DNA of 64,000 nucleotides from Pseudorasbora parva (taxonomy: Eukaryota > Chordata > Actinopteri > Cypriniformes > Gobionidae), in assembly GCF_024679245.1 (NCBI RefSeq), contig NC_090184.1, forward strand, positions 18,385,644-18,449,643, in the 5' to 3' direction. Below the pieces are notes generated by a model. That model searched no databases. It saw only the letters and a list, made by a program, of their open reading frames with translations, and was not told the origin of the DNA. The stretch's first letter is position 1. The number at the start of each line of letters is the position of its first letter. Made by a program: the position numbers and the translations under genes. This document shows, piece by piece, positions 42,703 through 53,859 of the stretch.

Positions 42703-43439
42703 CTTGTCTGACTATTACTAGACCAAGCTCAATTTAAAATTGAACATTGTTCTGTATTGTGGAAGTTTGCTCTGTATTTTCTACTGCACAAGAGGCATGA
42801 TCAACTGGCATTATTCAAATAACTCTGTAGCTCAATAGTTTGCTAGGTGGATAAGCCAGTCTGTGATTAGTTCCCACAAAAGAAGCAGTAGAAATTAATG
42901 TACAGGTTTCCAGACTGAGTTGCCGGAGAAATTTAAATTGCTGGTAGATCAGACTGGGTTTACCCAGGTTAACCTTTAGCGCCTTCATTGTGACACATGC
43001 TTTAGATTTTGAGGCCTTGGGAGAGAGAATGGTTTGGATATCCTGTAATAGGTGTCGTATTCTTATAGATAGGAGTGAATCAGCTGAGTGTCAGGTGATG
43101 CAAGCTTGACTAACATGACCTGCCAGAACTAAAGCTATGCATAATTTCTGTCAGGATAATTTTGTCAAAGATGATTCACTATTAGCAAACTGTTTGGATT
43201 GGCGGTATACCTCTATGCAGCCTAGCAGCAACTTTGATACTGGAAGAAAAAGATAGATTAAAACAATATATTTTAGAAAGGAGTAGCGTGACCCTCTGAA
43301 ATAGCAGACTGGGGGCAGTAAAAGTGAAGGGGTGCTCATCTGTTACAAGCAGGTGAATAGTGAATGGACGTTTATAGATATATGATGTTTTATTTACAAG
43401 GTTCGGGAGGAGCACGTTCAGTTCTCCCCTGGAACCCCT
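42703..43439. other. Anonymous DNA
   Basis: No gene or element terminus recognised. Confidence 0.4.
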
Positions 43440-43777
43440 GTTCAAAGATGAATCCAACAAACAATGACACGCTTTTGGTTCCAGAAACAAAAATCCTCAA
43501 ATTCGTTCTCCAACAGTCCGGCATCACAGCAAAGAATTTCTCAGGCCACACTTTCCACATCGGGGTGGCAACCTCAGCAGCTCGAAAAGGCCTCTCCCAA
43601 CAGCAGATCCAAGCTCTCGGGAGATGGTACTCAGATGCTTTTCAAAGCTATGTCAGGACCAACCTGTTCCACATCAAAAAAGCCCACAAAACCCTCATCG
43701 ATCAAAACCCTTCAGGTCGCCCACCGGGGTTTTTTCTTTACATCCAGCGAGCATTGGTCCCTCAGTGGACGCAGTGA
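43440..43777 (+). pseudogene. Ngaro/Crypton-type tyrosine recombinase C-terminus
   Basis: A YR of a different kind from the DIRS copies. The frame reads SGITAKNFSGHTFHIGVATS then AARKGLSQQQIQALGRW and YSDAFQSYVRT, matching the C-terminal catalytic part of Ngaro-like and related eukaryotic YRs (typically GHSFRIGAATTAA...LGRW...Y-x-RT). The second Arg of the H-x-x-R box is His here (HTFH), while the terminal Tyr is kept. Upstream, residues equivalent to PLF...LTRFWFQK occur split over two frames near 43437-43490, showing a frameshift. No start, RT or further YR sequence is visible nearby. A relic; whether its parent was a Ngaro retrotransposon or a Crypton is open. Confidence 0.7.
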
Positions 43778-43857
43778 GAAATCTCTCGGTCAATCACTCA
43801 TGCTTTCTCTTTCATGTTCTTGCATTCCAGCGAGAACGTGGAACATCTCCATGCAGC

Positions 43858-44045
43858 GTGAAAGTCGAAAGTATCCACGCAGAGAAGAAATGGAAAGTTT
43901 GCGTGCAGGAGAAGTGGAAAGTTTCCACGCAGAGAGAAAGAGTGGGAAGTTTAAATGCTGTGAGTAAGAGTGGAAAGTTTCCACGCAGAGAGAAAGATTG
44001 GGAAGTTTAAATGCTGTGAGTACGAGTGGAAAGTTTCCATGTTGT
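43858..44045 (+). repeat. Short tandem repeat downstream of YR relic
   Basis: Units of about 56 bp beginning gtggaaagtttccacgcaga recur at about 43915, 43971 and 44027, with earlier partial versions from 43858. Each contains the palindrome ggaaagtttcc. Ngaro elements carry split direct repeats 3' of their YR, but a match in arrangement is not established. Confidence 0.75.
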
Positions 44046-44493
44046 GAGGAAGTGTTTTTTATTGTTTCTCCCATGTTTCTCTTTTCCTGGTTTCTCTTTC
44101 CCCCGTATGAGGCCGCACACTGCTCCCATCAAGAAACAGTGCAATCGTCTCACTGGTTGTTCCAAATTACAGCTGCTCCCCTTTCATTGGCAGCAGGGCC
44201 TGTCAGCTCGGTGCCACAAGCCGCTCTCACGGGCCCTTCTGGTCAAACAACCAGGCCCCTTCTCGAAATGCCAGCCTGGGGATGGACTCTGGGGTCCAAT
44301 TTCTGAGCTCGAAGCCCTCACCCCGGACAGCACAACAATTTAGAGTTTAGATTCCCTGTCCAAACCCGAGCCCAAGCCCGAGCTCAAGCCTGGGCCCGAG
44401 CCTAAACCTGACCCGAACCGCCCCGTGCTGAGATTTCCCGGTACTATCCTCGGGCCGGGCCGGGCCAAGTCGGGCCAGGACCCTAGATCAAGC
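44046..44493. other. Non-coding; GC-rich gagccc/cgggcc repeat
   Basis: No gene. 44360-44480 is rich in cgagcccaagcc and gggccgggccgggcc motifs. A related ggactgggccaggcc stretch at 46376-46430 lies on the other side of the LTR element. Confidence 0.4.
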
Positions 44494-44864
44494 TGTAATA
44501 CAGTTCGTAGATGGGAAGGAAGGAGGCGGGAACCGGCGAACGTTTCAAACATTTATTAACTCAAAATAAATAAACAAAACGAAAGTAAAACCGCGGACAG
44601 CCCCTCACGGACGACTGCCCGCAAACACACACAAAATAAAACGTGGGCAGCCCCTCACGGACGACTGCCCACAAACACATAAACAAAACATAACATAAAA
44701 TTCCAGGCCTGGTCCTCTCTCGTCTTCCGCAGCTCTTGCTCCTCCTTATATGCTCCCGTCACATGGCCGCGAGACGAGACCGGTGTGCCACGCAGCTGGC
44801 ACTCGTGAACGTTAATCACCGGCCCGCTCTCGCGGTCCCTCGCCCCGCTGCCTGTCACACCACA
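44494..44864 (-). repeat. 3' LTR
   Basis: 371 bp. The minus-strand TATA region is at 44747-44752 and the AATAAA complement (tttatt) at 44552-44557. It contains two copies of gcagcccctcacggacgact. Confidence 0.93.
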
Positions 44865-45535
44865 TACCCCCATCGCCCCTCGCAGGCTGGGGGGCATTCC
44901 CAAGACTGCGCTCTACTCCCCCCCGGGGGGGGGGGGGGGGGGGGGGGCGATCACGGCGGCGGCGGCACCTGGGGGTAAGGACAGAGAGGCGAGAGAAATG
45001 TAGATGGGAGCACGAGGAGCCCACGGAGCCCGCGGACGAGAGAGGGAAGAGAGGAAAAAAAGAAAGAAGGGGAAAAAAAAAAATTCTGGTCCGGTTCCCA
45101 GACACACTGCCGTTCGGCCCTCCGCCCGCCGAGAGGCTCTTCCTCGCGGTGCTGTGCGATGGCACTGGACGCCTGGTGGGCAGCTCGATCCTCCTCCGCC
45201 CCCTGGCGGCCGGCGGTGACTCCTCCTTCCGAGGGACCGGGCAGCGAGCCCCGTGCTCCCTGCTCCTCCCCTGTCAGGCGGATGGCAGCAGGCTCCGGCC
45301 CCCGGCAAGTGCGGCGACTCCTCCGCTCCCTCTCGGACGGCAGCCACCCCACCTCGACCCAGGGGCACGGCAGCGAGGTCTCTGTCCCACCTTTCCCGCT
45401 CCAGCACCATCGCCTCGGGCAGCCCTCGCGGTCTTTCATCATCCGTGCTGCCCGAACTCCTCAGCACCGCGAACCCCCTCAGCAGCGAGGGCTCTCCGAC
45501 AGCGCGTCCCTCCTTCCTCCCGACTTCGGCACCAA
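44865..45535 (-). other. LTR-element interior, 671 bp, no recognisable gene
   Basis: Minus-strand reading begins with the primer-site-like tggtgccgaagtcggga (45519-45534). The interior is GC-rich and open on the minus strand for over 200 codons, but the product is a low-complexity Arg/Gly/Pro-rich peptide with a Phe run from a T tract at 45068-45085, so coding is doubtful. A 30-base G run lies near 44920-44947 and cttacccccaggtgcc nearby could be a splice acceptor. Likely packaging leader of an autonomous relative. Confidence 0.6.
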
Positions 45536-45906
45536 TGTAATACAGTTCGTAGATGGGAAGGAAGGAGGCGGGAACCGGCGAACGTTTCAAACATTTATTA
45601 ACTCAAAATAAATAAACAAAACGAAAGTAAAACCGCGGACAGCCCCTCACGGACGACTGCCCGCAAACACACACAAAATAAAACGTGGGCAGCCCCTCAC
45701 GGACGACTGCCCACAAACACATAAACAAAACATAACATAAAATTCCAGGCCTGGTCCTCTCTCGTCTTCCGCAGCTCTTGCTCCTCCTTATATGCTCCCG
45801 TCACATGGCCGCGAGACGAGACCGGTGTGCCACGCAGCTGGCACTCGTGAACGTTAATCACCGGCCCGCTCTCGCGGTCCCTCGCCCCGCTGCCTGTCAC
45901 ACCACA
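45536..45906 (-). repeat. 5' LTR
   Basis: 371 bp, apparently identical to 44494-44864. Confidence 0.93.
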
Positions 45907-45911
45907 CAAGC

Positions 45912-46486
45912 GTTGTGTTTTTTTAATCATTACTTTAATAGTCTAATTGGGTGGGCAGAATGCTATGCTATAATAAGAAATACTACAACTAATACTACAA
46001 CTAAGAAACAAATCTGTAGGCTACAAAGTTGCAAAAGTCAGGATTAGTCTAAAAATGCGCGTTAAACTCACAGCTTGTGCAGTAATGAAACACAGCATTC
46101 TGAACAGAAATGCTCTGAGTCCAACACGATCTCATGGTAATGCGTATCAATAGTACGAGTGTGAAATCTCGTGGAATGGATATGCCAAAATGAGTTTGAG
46201 TTGGAGAAAACAGTGATGTTATCAACTCATTTCAGTTTATCAATGTTAGTTTTAACATGAGTCACACTGATCAGCTTCGTTGCACTCGGCTCATTACAGG
46301 CTCGTTTTTGTCAGAACACCCATGTATTGGTATATATTAAAAATAGTGTGGCTCATAATTACAGTTAATGTGTCGGACTGGGCCAGGCCAGGCTCGGACA
46401 AAACACGGGCTAGGTTAGGGTCAAGCTTGATTTTTCAAATTTTTTAAACATTTCAACATACAGATTTGCATTGTATTTTTTATTGC
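45912..46486. other. Anonymous DNA
   Basis: No gene. It includes the GC-rich ggactgggccaggcc stretch at about 46376-46430. Confidence 0.4.
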
Positions 46487-46491
46487 ACAGT

Positions 46492-46690
46492 GTAGAGGAT
46501 CGTGTGTGGGGTAAGGAAGAGGACAACAGGGGTCGGCTGGACTACTGACGTTTTTATTAATAAACTCAAGGTAACTTCGTGTTGGCACCACAGTGCACGC
46601 TCAACTAAAAACATTCGTCGTAATCACTTCCGGGTTGTGATCATCTGGGAACTCTGGGGGACACGTCAATAGTCCTTCTCTCTCTCACTG
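46492..46690 (-). repeat. 3' LTR, partial
   Basis: Matches 47432-47632 with about a dozen differences, then is replaced by unrelated sequence. It therefore is much older than the LTR pair at 44494-45906. Confidence 0.85.
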
Positions 46691-46775
46691 ACTACGTTTA
46701 CATGGACAGCAGTAATCTAATTATTGACCTTATTCTAAATAAGACAATATTCTGATTAAGGTGTTTACATGAGTT
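46691..46775. mobile_element. Fragment of tttacatggacagcagtaatc miniature family
   Basis: actacgtttacatggacag and aaggtgtttacatgag are characteristic of a dispersed fish miniature element rich in taatct/gattaa. Only part is present and it replaces the rest of the LTR. Confidence 0.5.
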
Positions 46776-47388
46776 TTAGAGTAAATGCTGCATATGCCGC
46801 TGCCAATCATTACTAAAAATAATAATATCATCCAGATAGGCAGCCGCATATGCCGCATGGGGCCGTAGAATCCGGTCCTGAGACGCTGAAAAGTCGCTGG
46901 GGCCCCGAACAATCCAAAAGGAAGGGTGACAAATTGGTGTAATCCAAACGGCGTCGTGAAAGCCGTCTTTTCTTTGGACGATGGAGACAAGGGGTCTTAA
47001 CTTTGTTATGTCCAATGTCGAATAAAAGCGAGCCGTGCCTAGCCGATCTAACAGCTCGTCAACCCGTGGCCTCAATTCCATTGCTCGTGGGGCCCCGGGC
47101 TTCCTCGGATTTCTGGAACAGTTCCAGGAAGACCTCCAGGTCATCTTGCGGTCCCATCTTGTGCAGGGGGACAGTCAAAGGAACGGTTGACTGCCCGGTG
47201 GCTCCGGCGCGAACCTCCGTCCAGCTCCTGAACCTCTCGCTGTCCTCCTGCTGGGCCTGTACAATCGCCTGGAAGGGGCGCTCTTGATCCGTACGCAGGT
47301 CCAGCAGGGCTTGATGGTGTTCACGGTGCAGGACCGCGAGGGACGTGATGATGTCCGCAAATGGCGTGGAGGACGGTGTTGTCTGCAT
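46776..47388 (-). pseudogene. Gypsy-like gag start fused to RT fragment
   Basis: Minus strand. From 47388: MQTTPSSTPFADIITSLAVL, HREHHQALLDLRTDQERPF, then TVPLHKMGPQDDLEVFLELF, matching the N-terminal matrix/capsid-like start of a fish Gypsy gag. It then joins, without the rest of gag or protease, to an RT segment: ELRPRVDELLDRLGTARFYS and TLDITK, KEKTAFTTPFGLHQFVTLPF in another frame, and AAYLDDIIIFS near 46800-46830 carrying the catalytic YLDD-type motif. At least two frame changes occur in RT. A large deletion probably accounts for the missing several kilobases. It cannot encode a working protein. Confidence 0.8.
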
Positions 47389-47431
47389 GACGGCGGCGTG
47401 GGTCCTTCTTCCTCCCGAGTTTCGGCACCAG

Positions 47432-47786
47432 TGTAGAGGATCGTGTGTGGGGTAAGGAAGAGGACACAGGGGTCGGCTGGACTACTGACGTTTTTATTAA
47501 TAAACTCAAGGTAACTTTGTGTTGGCACCACAGTGCACGCTCAACTCAAATCATTCGTCGTAATCACTTCCGGGTTGTGATCATCCGGGAACCCTGGGGG
47601 ACACGTCAGTAGTCCTTCTCTCTCTCACTGTCTTCCGTCTCTCCAGGGCTCTTATACTCTCCCCGAGCCAATTACTGGAACGAGAGACAGGTGTTGGTAG
47701 TTTGTGTCCAACCCACTCACTTACCGCTGGTCTCCCGCCTCTCTCTCCCACTGCAGACCTCGCTAAACCACGCCCCCTCTGCCACA
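47432..47786 (-). repeat. 5' LTR, complete
   Basis: 355 bp; the plus-strand end is cctctgccaca. A minus-strand AATAAA-type signal lies in tattaataaactc (about 47500). Confidence 0.88.
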
Positions 47787-47791
47787 CACAG

Positions 47792-48532
<741 letters not shown>

Positions 48533-48622
<90 letters not shown>
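48533..48622. repeat. (AT)n microsatellite
   Basis: About 90 bp of alternating AT, bordered by ggtata and tatacc. Confidence 0.95.
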
Positions 48623-48624
<2 letters not shown>

Positions 48625-49213
48625 ATCCCATCAAACAGACTTGAAAAAAAAAAACGAATATAAATATTAGTTCAAAGCAGTTCGTCTTCTTTATGGATGC
48701 TTCAGACTATATCATTAAAATGTGTCTTACCCTTTCAGCACTTGAAAGAGAGAGAGTGAAAAAACTGGATAAACAAAACTACACAAGAGAGCAAGTCTTT
48801 GTTCACTTTCTGTGAAACAATTTTGTAAAATATGTTCATGTCACCCACCGCTTTGATATAGGTCATGACTGAAGTTTGACTATGTATCTGCTGGAAATAA
48901 GTTGAAGGGCGAATCACAGTTCTTACTCAACAGACTTTTGCTACTTTATAGCCTCCTCCTCCAAACATAGTTTATTTTCTTTGGCTGAGAGTCTGAAACT
49001 AATTCAAATTCTATATCAAAGTCTTTATAAAGATACCCTGAAGGGAAACCAAAAAATCAAATAAAAAATACAAGTTAACACTGGAAACGGAATATTCAAT
49101 CTAAATAAATCTTTATGTTTAAGTTAATGTTTTGCAATCTGTACATATATTGTCAGATGAAAACACAAACTTTCTACTGGAGATAGTTACTGGAGATAAT
49201 CACTGAAGATATT
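48623..49213. other. Anonymous DNA
   Basis: No gene recognised. Confidence 0.4.
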
Positions 49214-49708
49214 GGTAACACTTTACAATACGGGTGCACTAATATGCATTAATGAGTCAATGTATTACTAATGGTGAACTAACCCATTTATTAATGATTA
49301 CTGCATCAGCAACTAATAAATATTCTACATGATTAATAGATTAAGTAATCATTAAATTCTGATTAGTTAAATATGTCATAATGTATTAATTCATTAATAA
49401 AATATTATATAAACTAATAATGTAAATGAATGTGTTAATTACCACAACGGGTCAAAGCCATGCATTTCAACTTCCAGTTGTCAGCTTTAATTAATCATTA
49501 GCTAATGATGTATAAAGGGTTGTATATGTTATTACGGTATTAATACATTATGATTTAACTAATAACAATTCAATGACTACCTAATCTATTAATCATGTAG
49601 AATCTTCATTAGTTGCTGATGCAGTAATCAATTTAACTCATGATTATCTGTGCATTAATTTAGCATGAATTAATGCATTTAAGTGCACCCGTATTGTAAA
49701 GTGTTACC
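49214..49708. mobile_element. hAT-like miniature element, ggtaacactttacaatacgg ends
   Basis: Perfect inverted ends (ggtaacactttacaatacgg and its complement at 49689-49708) with an attaat-rich palindromic interior. The 8-bp flanks AAGATATT and GAGATATT differ at one position, suggesting a hAT-type duplication that has mutated once. Confidence 0.8.
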
Positions 49709-49803
49709 GAGATATTTGCAGGATCAAAACACCTGATTGAAATATGTAAGTAGTCCACTTGGTGTTAAATATACTGGACAATGAACTGAGATGAGTTTGT
49801 CAT

Positions 49804-50100
49804 GTCCCAAATGGCACCCGCAGCCCTCACAGTCTTCCTCTGAGTCCGCACTTTCACAACATAATGCTGCATTGACCGCCGGGAAGAAGTAAACTGCGTA
49901 ACCTGCTCCAGTGCGGGCTCAGTTGAAGTGCGCATCTACATAATGCGCATAACAGCTCATAACAGCCGCAAATCTCACAAGCACCCTTTTGAGACCTAAA
50001 ATGACAAATTGGACACCCTGCAGTCTTGTGGACTTAAAGGACAAGCGTCCATTGTAAGTTCACAAGACCGAGAGTGCACATGAAGTGTGCCATTTGGGAC
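49804..50100. mobile_element. Second copy of gtcccaaatggcac miniature family
   Basis: Ends gtcccaaatggcac and gtgccatttgggac. Inner sequence near the right end (agtgcacatgaagtgtgcca) is the inverse of the left part of 30623-30928. Confidence 0.8.
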
Positions 50101-51407
50101 TAAATACACCCCCCCCCCCCACATTCACTATTACCTACGTTAGTCCCTTACTACAGTACAGTTGAAGGACTGAATAAAAACTTGTGAGAGGATTCAGACA
50201 GCCGTTGTATATCGGCTATACACTAGTTATCACTTGGTCTCAGCTATGGTTTCAGACACCACTACAAATGGCTGTCCCCTCAAATAATGTCCTGTTTGAG
50301 GGTACAGGGGGCGATTTCGGATTCAGCCATTGAGACTCCAGGACTATCATGGTTCCCTTCAATTTTTTCTCTTAGCCTTCTACGAAATATCTCATCTGGC
50401 CAAACAGATTCAGAAAAATGTTTTTGACACAGTGCAGTCATGAGGCAGTGCTGGTTTCTCTAGAATGAAGAGGATTTAGGGCTTAAACAAAAAAAGAAAT
50501 GCAAATGCAGAAGGAAACACACTGCCTGGTCATCAGGGGGCAGAAGAAAACAATTAGCCTCCCAGCCATTTCTGCTCACTGGATGGCTGACCACCTGCAA
50601 GACAGTAATCACAGACAAACAACAAAGCACAAGAGAAATCCCCTCTTGCCACCCCATGCAGGGAGAGACTGGCTCGGAAGATCATCAGTTTCTTCATTTA
50701 GGCTTTTTGCCCCTCCATTTTGTTTCATTGGATATTCATGAGCAGAAAGGCAATAAGAGATGCTCATAATCCAACAGCCAGTGGCAATGTTTAGACTGCA
50801 TTCCCAACAGGTTGAAGTTAATGAAATATGAGGTTAATCAAAAGGAGAGAACTTTGATGTGAAACTTAGCTGCAAATAATGTTAGATAAACTGGCATCCT
50901 TTCTGCTATTTAATATGATTCTCAATGGTTTGGCTGTATGCACAAATATGCTTCCATTTTTCTCCCTGTATCCTGTCTCCTCCTGATTAATGCTCCTCAT
51001 TTCCTTCCCTAACGTGCCCAAGCTTGTTTAAAGTCTCTGAAGGAGCTCAGTTTATAAGAGGTTAATAAAAAGGTCGATACAGGGCTCCATAGTAAACAAG
51101 TACTAATATGGAAAATGCAGAAAATGCAGCTGGTAAATTACAGCTAATAAACCAAATCAGTAATCCTTATTTACTGATTTTGGATTTAATTGCTACAATC
51201 CTGCACTGCTAGTAAATGTTAAAGGTGAAGTGTGTAATTTAAAAGCATTATAAAAGATTATAAATGACAAAATTCACCTTTAACATTTATTAAAATTTTG
51301 TACTAATTGATGGAAATTATTTTAGTAATGTTTAATGTAAAAGGAAATTTATATTTATGTTCTAAATGACTGAATCAAAGTTAAAATAAATGTCTCATGT
51401 TAAGACT
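50101..51407. other. Anonymous DNA
   Basis: No gene. A C run of 12 lies at about 50109-50120. Confidence 0.4.
51214..51288. repeat. 75-bp hairpin with TTAA in both arms
   Basis: aaatgttaaaggtgaa and ttcacctttaacattt are a perfect 16-bp inverted repeat around 43 bases. Possibly a drastically shortened TTAA-type miniature element. Confidence 0.7.
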
Positions 51408-51470
51408 GTAACCCTTGTTCCCTAAAAAGAGAATGAGATGCTACGTCCAGTATTGATGATTTGGGAACGA
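51408..51470. mobile_element. DIRS terminal fragment
   Basis: gtaacccttgttccct followed by gagaatgagatgctacgtcc resembles the ICR/right-end sequence of DIRS-B and DIRS-C. Only about 60 bp are present. Confidence 0.5.
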
Positions 51471-51482
51471 TAATACCAAAAT

Positions 51483-52798
51483 TAGTGATATCCGGTTCGC
51501 AAATGAATCGTTCTTTTTAACCGGTTCTTTTTAGTGAACCGTTCGAACCAGTTCACCAAATCGGACTGAAACGCTCTAAACGGTTTGCGTCTCAAATCAG
51601 CGCTGATCCCACAAGTTACTATAGTTACTAACTTTCTGGCATGAGTGACAGTCCCTCAGAATAGAAATAAACTAACATTTTGAATGATATGTTGTAACTC
51701 CAACAGTTCACTGAACTGAGACATATTTTGCTGAGAGAACTCAGAAGAGAACTGCTGAGATAACTCAGAAGCAGCTGACACTGAGCATGCGCGTGTAACC
51801 GAATGTAAAGCGGTTCTCGAATCAACAGTACAGAATTGAAAACCGTTTCTGTTGGACACTTTCAATACTGAGAACCGATGAGCTGATGATCTGAGCATGT
51901 GAGTTATTTGTTCATAGGAACGAAATGCAGGTTTCAATTGTATAAAACAAATCACGTTTGAAAACATCACCACATAAAGCTGTCTTATCACTGTATTATT
52001 TGTTTGGAAACACAATGGATTGTAAAACGGTCAAACTAAACATTTATTTGTTTTATCAATAATGCATGATATTTTAAAGAACAACTTTTTTCTTATTTAA
52101 TTTCTAAGTCGATACACATTTTAAAATGTAATCAAAACAGTAGGTTCGATATCAGACTACATATTCAGCTTGCTGCAGTTCGCAGCTCAGCACACACACT
52201 TCTGCTGCGGTTCTCGCAGTCAGGAACAGGTTGCAGCGGTTTTTGGATCCCTAGTACAGAATCGAGAACCGTTTCTATCGGACACGTTCGATCTTTCGGA
52301 CATGTTCGATTCTGAGAAACGATGAGCTGAGATACTGCGCATGCGTGATAGCGTCGTCATGAACCGAACCGTTTCTCTCGGACAGCTGATGCTGATAATA
52401 TGAGCATGGCTGAACTGAAGATTTGTGTAAGTTTATGTTATGTCAGTGTAAGTTTATTTCATGTAAGTTTATTTTTTCATGTAATTATATTTATTTCAGT
52501 GTAAAACATTAGTGTTTGCACAAAAGTGGCTGTATTGAGTGATTTTGCAAAACAAAAATGAAAAAATGTATCCAAGATGATGATGATGATGACAATGATA
52601 ATTATTACTATACTAAGCTTTGATTACAAATACTTTATTTGAATTTGTTTGAATGTATTTTCATCTGCTGGGATGATAGAAATGATGTCATTACGTAAGG
52701 ATGTAAAAGAACCGGTGATCCGTTTTTTTTAACTGTTCATTGAAACGAATTGTCTGAAAAAAACGGTTTGCGTAAAAGAACAAAACTTCCCATTACTA
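51483..52798. mobile_element. hAT-like non-autonomous element, copy 1
   Basis: Left end tagtgatatccggttcg and right end ending cttcccattacta form imperfect inverted repeats. The flanks CCAAAAT (left) and CCAAAAAT (right) suggest an 8-bp duplication with one lost base. The interior is rich in gaaccg/cggttc. Copy 2 is at 57323-58290. No transposase frame. Confidence 0.65.
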
Positions 52799-53494
52799 CC
52801 AAAAATGCCATGCTTACGAGTGCCTGTCTGTGTGAATAATGCAATCACAACTAATACATAAACACCTACAAACCCTGGGCAGAACCCATGTCCAATTGTA
52901 AAACCTCACGAATGTCTGCAGACATACCCCAAGGCCTGCTGGCAAGGGTGGTGGGGTTGCTATGGTTTTTAAAATGTTACTATTGGGTGATTTAAATGTA
53001 CACGCATGTTGCTCTGGTCAATCCTTGGTTACTGAATTTTGTAATGTCTTGGATTCCTTTGGTTTTCAACAAATAAATCAGGCGACACTTGTCCTTGGTC
53101 ACTTGGTACTCTAGACCTTATATTTTCACAAGGAATAAAGTTAATAATGAAAATGCTTCCTTACTTAGCACATCCAACCTCTCAGAGCAAGACAGATGAA
53201 GCACCGGGCTCTCCCGGGCAGAAGAAGCCATACCACAGGCTTCTGATCCCAGCGAGAGAGCACTGGATCCCTCGTGTGAAGAAAGAGCCCATCTCTACCC
53301 CCTCCATAAGATCCATCTGCGAACCTCAAAGAGTGAAAGGCAGGAGCGGGGTATGCGAGTAGTCTCAGTAGTATCTTGCAATGCTCACAGCCAGCTCCCT
53401 CAAGGCTGACTAAGCGTGCTTCGCTCCAGTCCCAAACAAACAACACACAATCGTTTGTGCAATTGAAATGCCTGTATGCTCCCCATAATGATGC
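52799..53494. other. Non-coding, possibly old repeat pieces
   Basis: No gene. 53190-53360 has a codon-like GC-rich texture but no motif I can name. Confidence 0.35.
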
Positions 53495-53800
53495 CTATAT
53501 GTTCTCTTTCAAGGGAACAAGTTGCTGCATTGAGAATGACGCTGTGTGAATTCCACTGCATAACTGCGCCCTGAAGCATATATAGAATTAGTCTAATGGC
53601 GTGATGGGACGTCATAGGCGGGTGGCATCATGGAAGCTTTAAAGTGCACACAAGCCAAACAATAGATTCTGTGCCTTCAGCAAACTCTCTGTGTGAAATT
53701 ATCTATTTATTGTTTTTTTGTCATAAGCATATAAAGCAATATAGAATCTAATGGCTCGGAGCTCGCGTTTGCTCATCTGATTTTGAGAAGTGGTCCTTAC
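53495..53800 (+). mobile_element. Decayed DIRS left end and 5' leader
   Basis: It starts tctctttcaagggaacaag and continues through gggacgtcatag, atggaagctttaaag (degenerate CRE, ETS and TATA positions) to a gtctgt/ttattgttttttt leader and an ATG at 53751, in the order seen at 8122-8422 of DIRS-B. No ORF1 homology is visible downstream. Confidence 0.6.
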
Positions 53801-53859
53801 ATCAATGGTGCCAGATCTCTGATTATGCTTACATTCCTCTCATCGCCTGATTTATGAAG

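Larger units (their letters stand above)
44494..45906 (-). mobile_element. Young non-autonomous LTR retrotransposon
   Basis: Two 371-bp LTRs that I could not distinguish by eye, TG...CA ends (plus strand tgtaatacag...cacaccaca) and a perfect 5-bp target duplication CAAGC (44489-44493 and 45907-45911). Orientation is minus: TATA and AATAAA read correctly only on that strand, a primer-binding-site-like tggtgccgaagtcggga abuts the right LTR, and a purine-rich tract abuts the left LTR. The 671-bp interior has no gag or pol. Confidence 0.95.
46492..47786 (-). mobile_element. Internally deleted Gypsy-like LTR element
   Basis: The right LTR (47432-47786) and a left LTR fragment (46492-46690) start tgtagaggatcgtgtgtggg. 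A 5-bp duplication CACAG flanks the whole (46487-46491 and 47787-47791). The primer-site-like tggtgccgaaactcggga abuts the right LTR on the minus strand. Inside are a gag start and an RT piece only. The left LTR is cut at 46690 by a fragment of another element. Confidence 0.88.

Noticed and set aside
45149..45611. Three overlapping plus-strand frames of 95-150 codons
   Set aside because: They lie antisense in the LTR element interior and LTR; GC-rich low complexity explains the openness.
53147..53446. Frames of about 70-90 codons in GC-richer DNA, possible exon
   Set aside because: No recognisable motif, no splice-site support, and lies among TE relics; reported only as non-coding.
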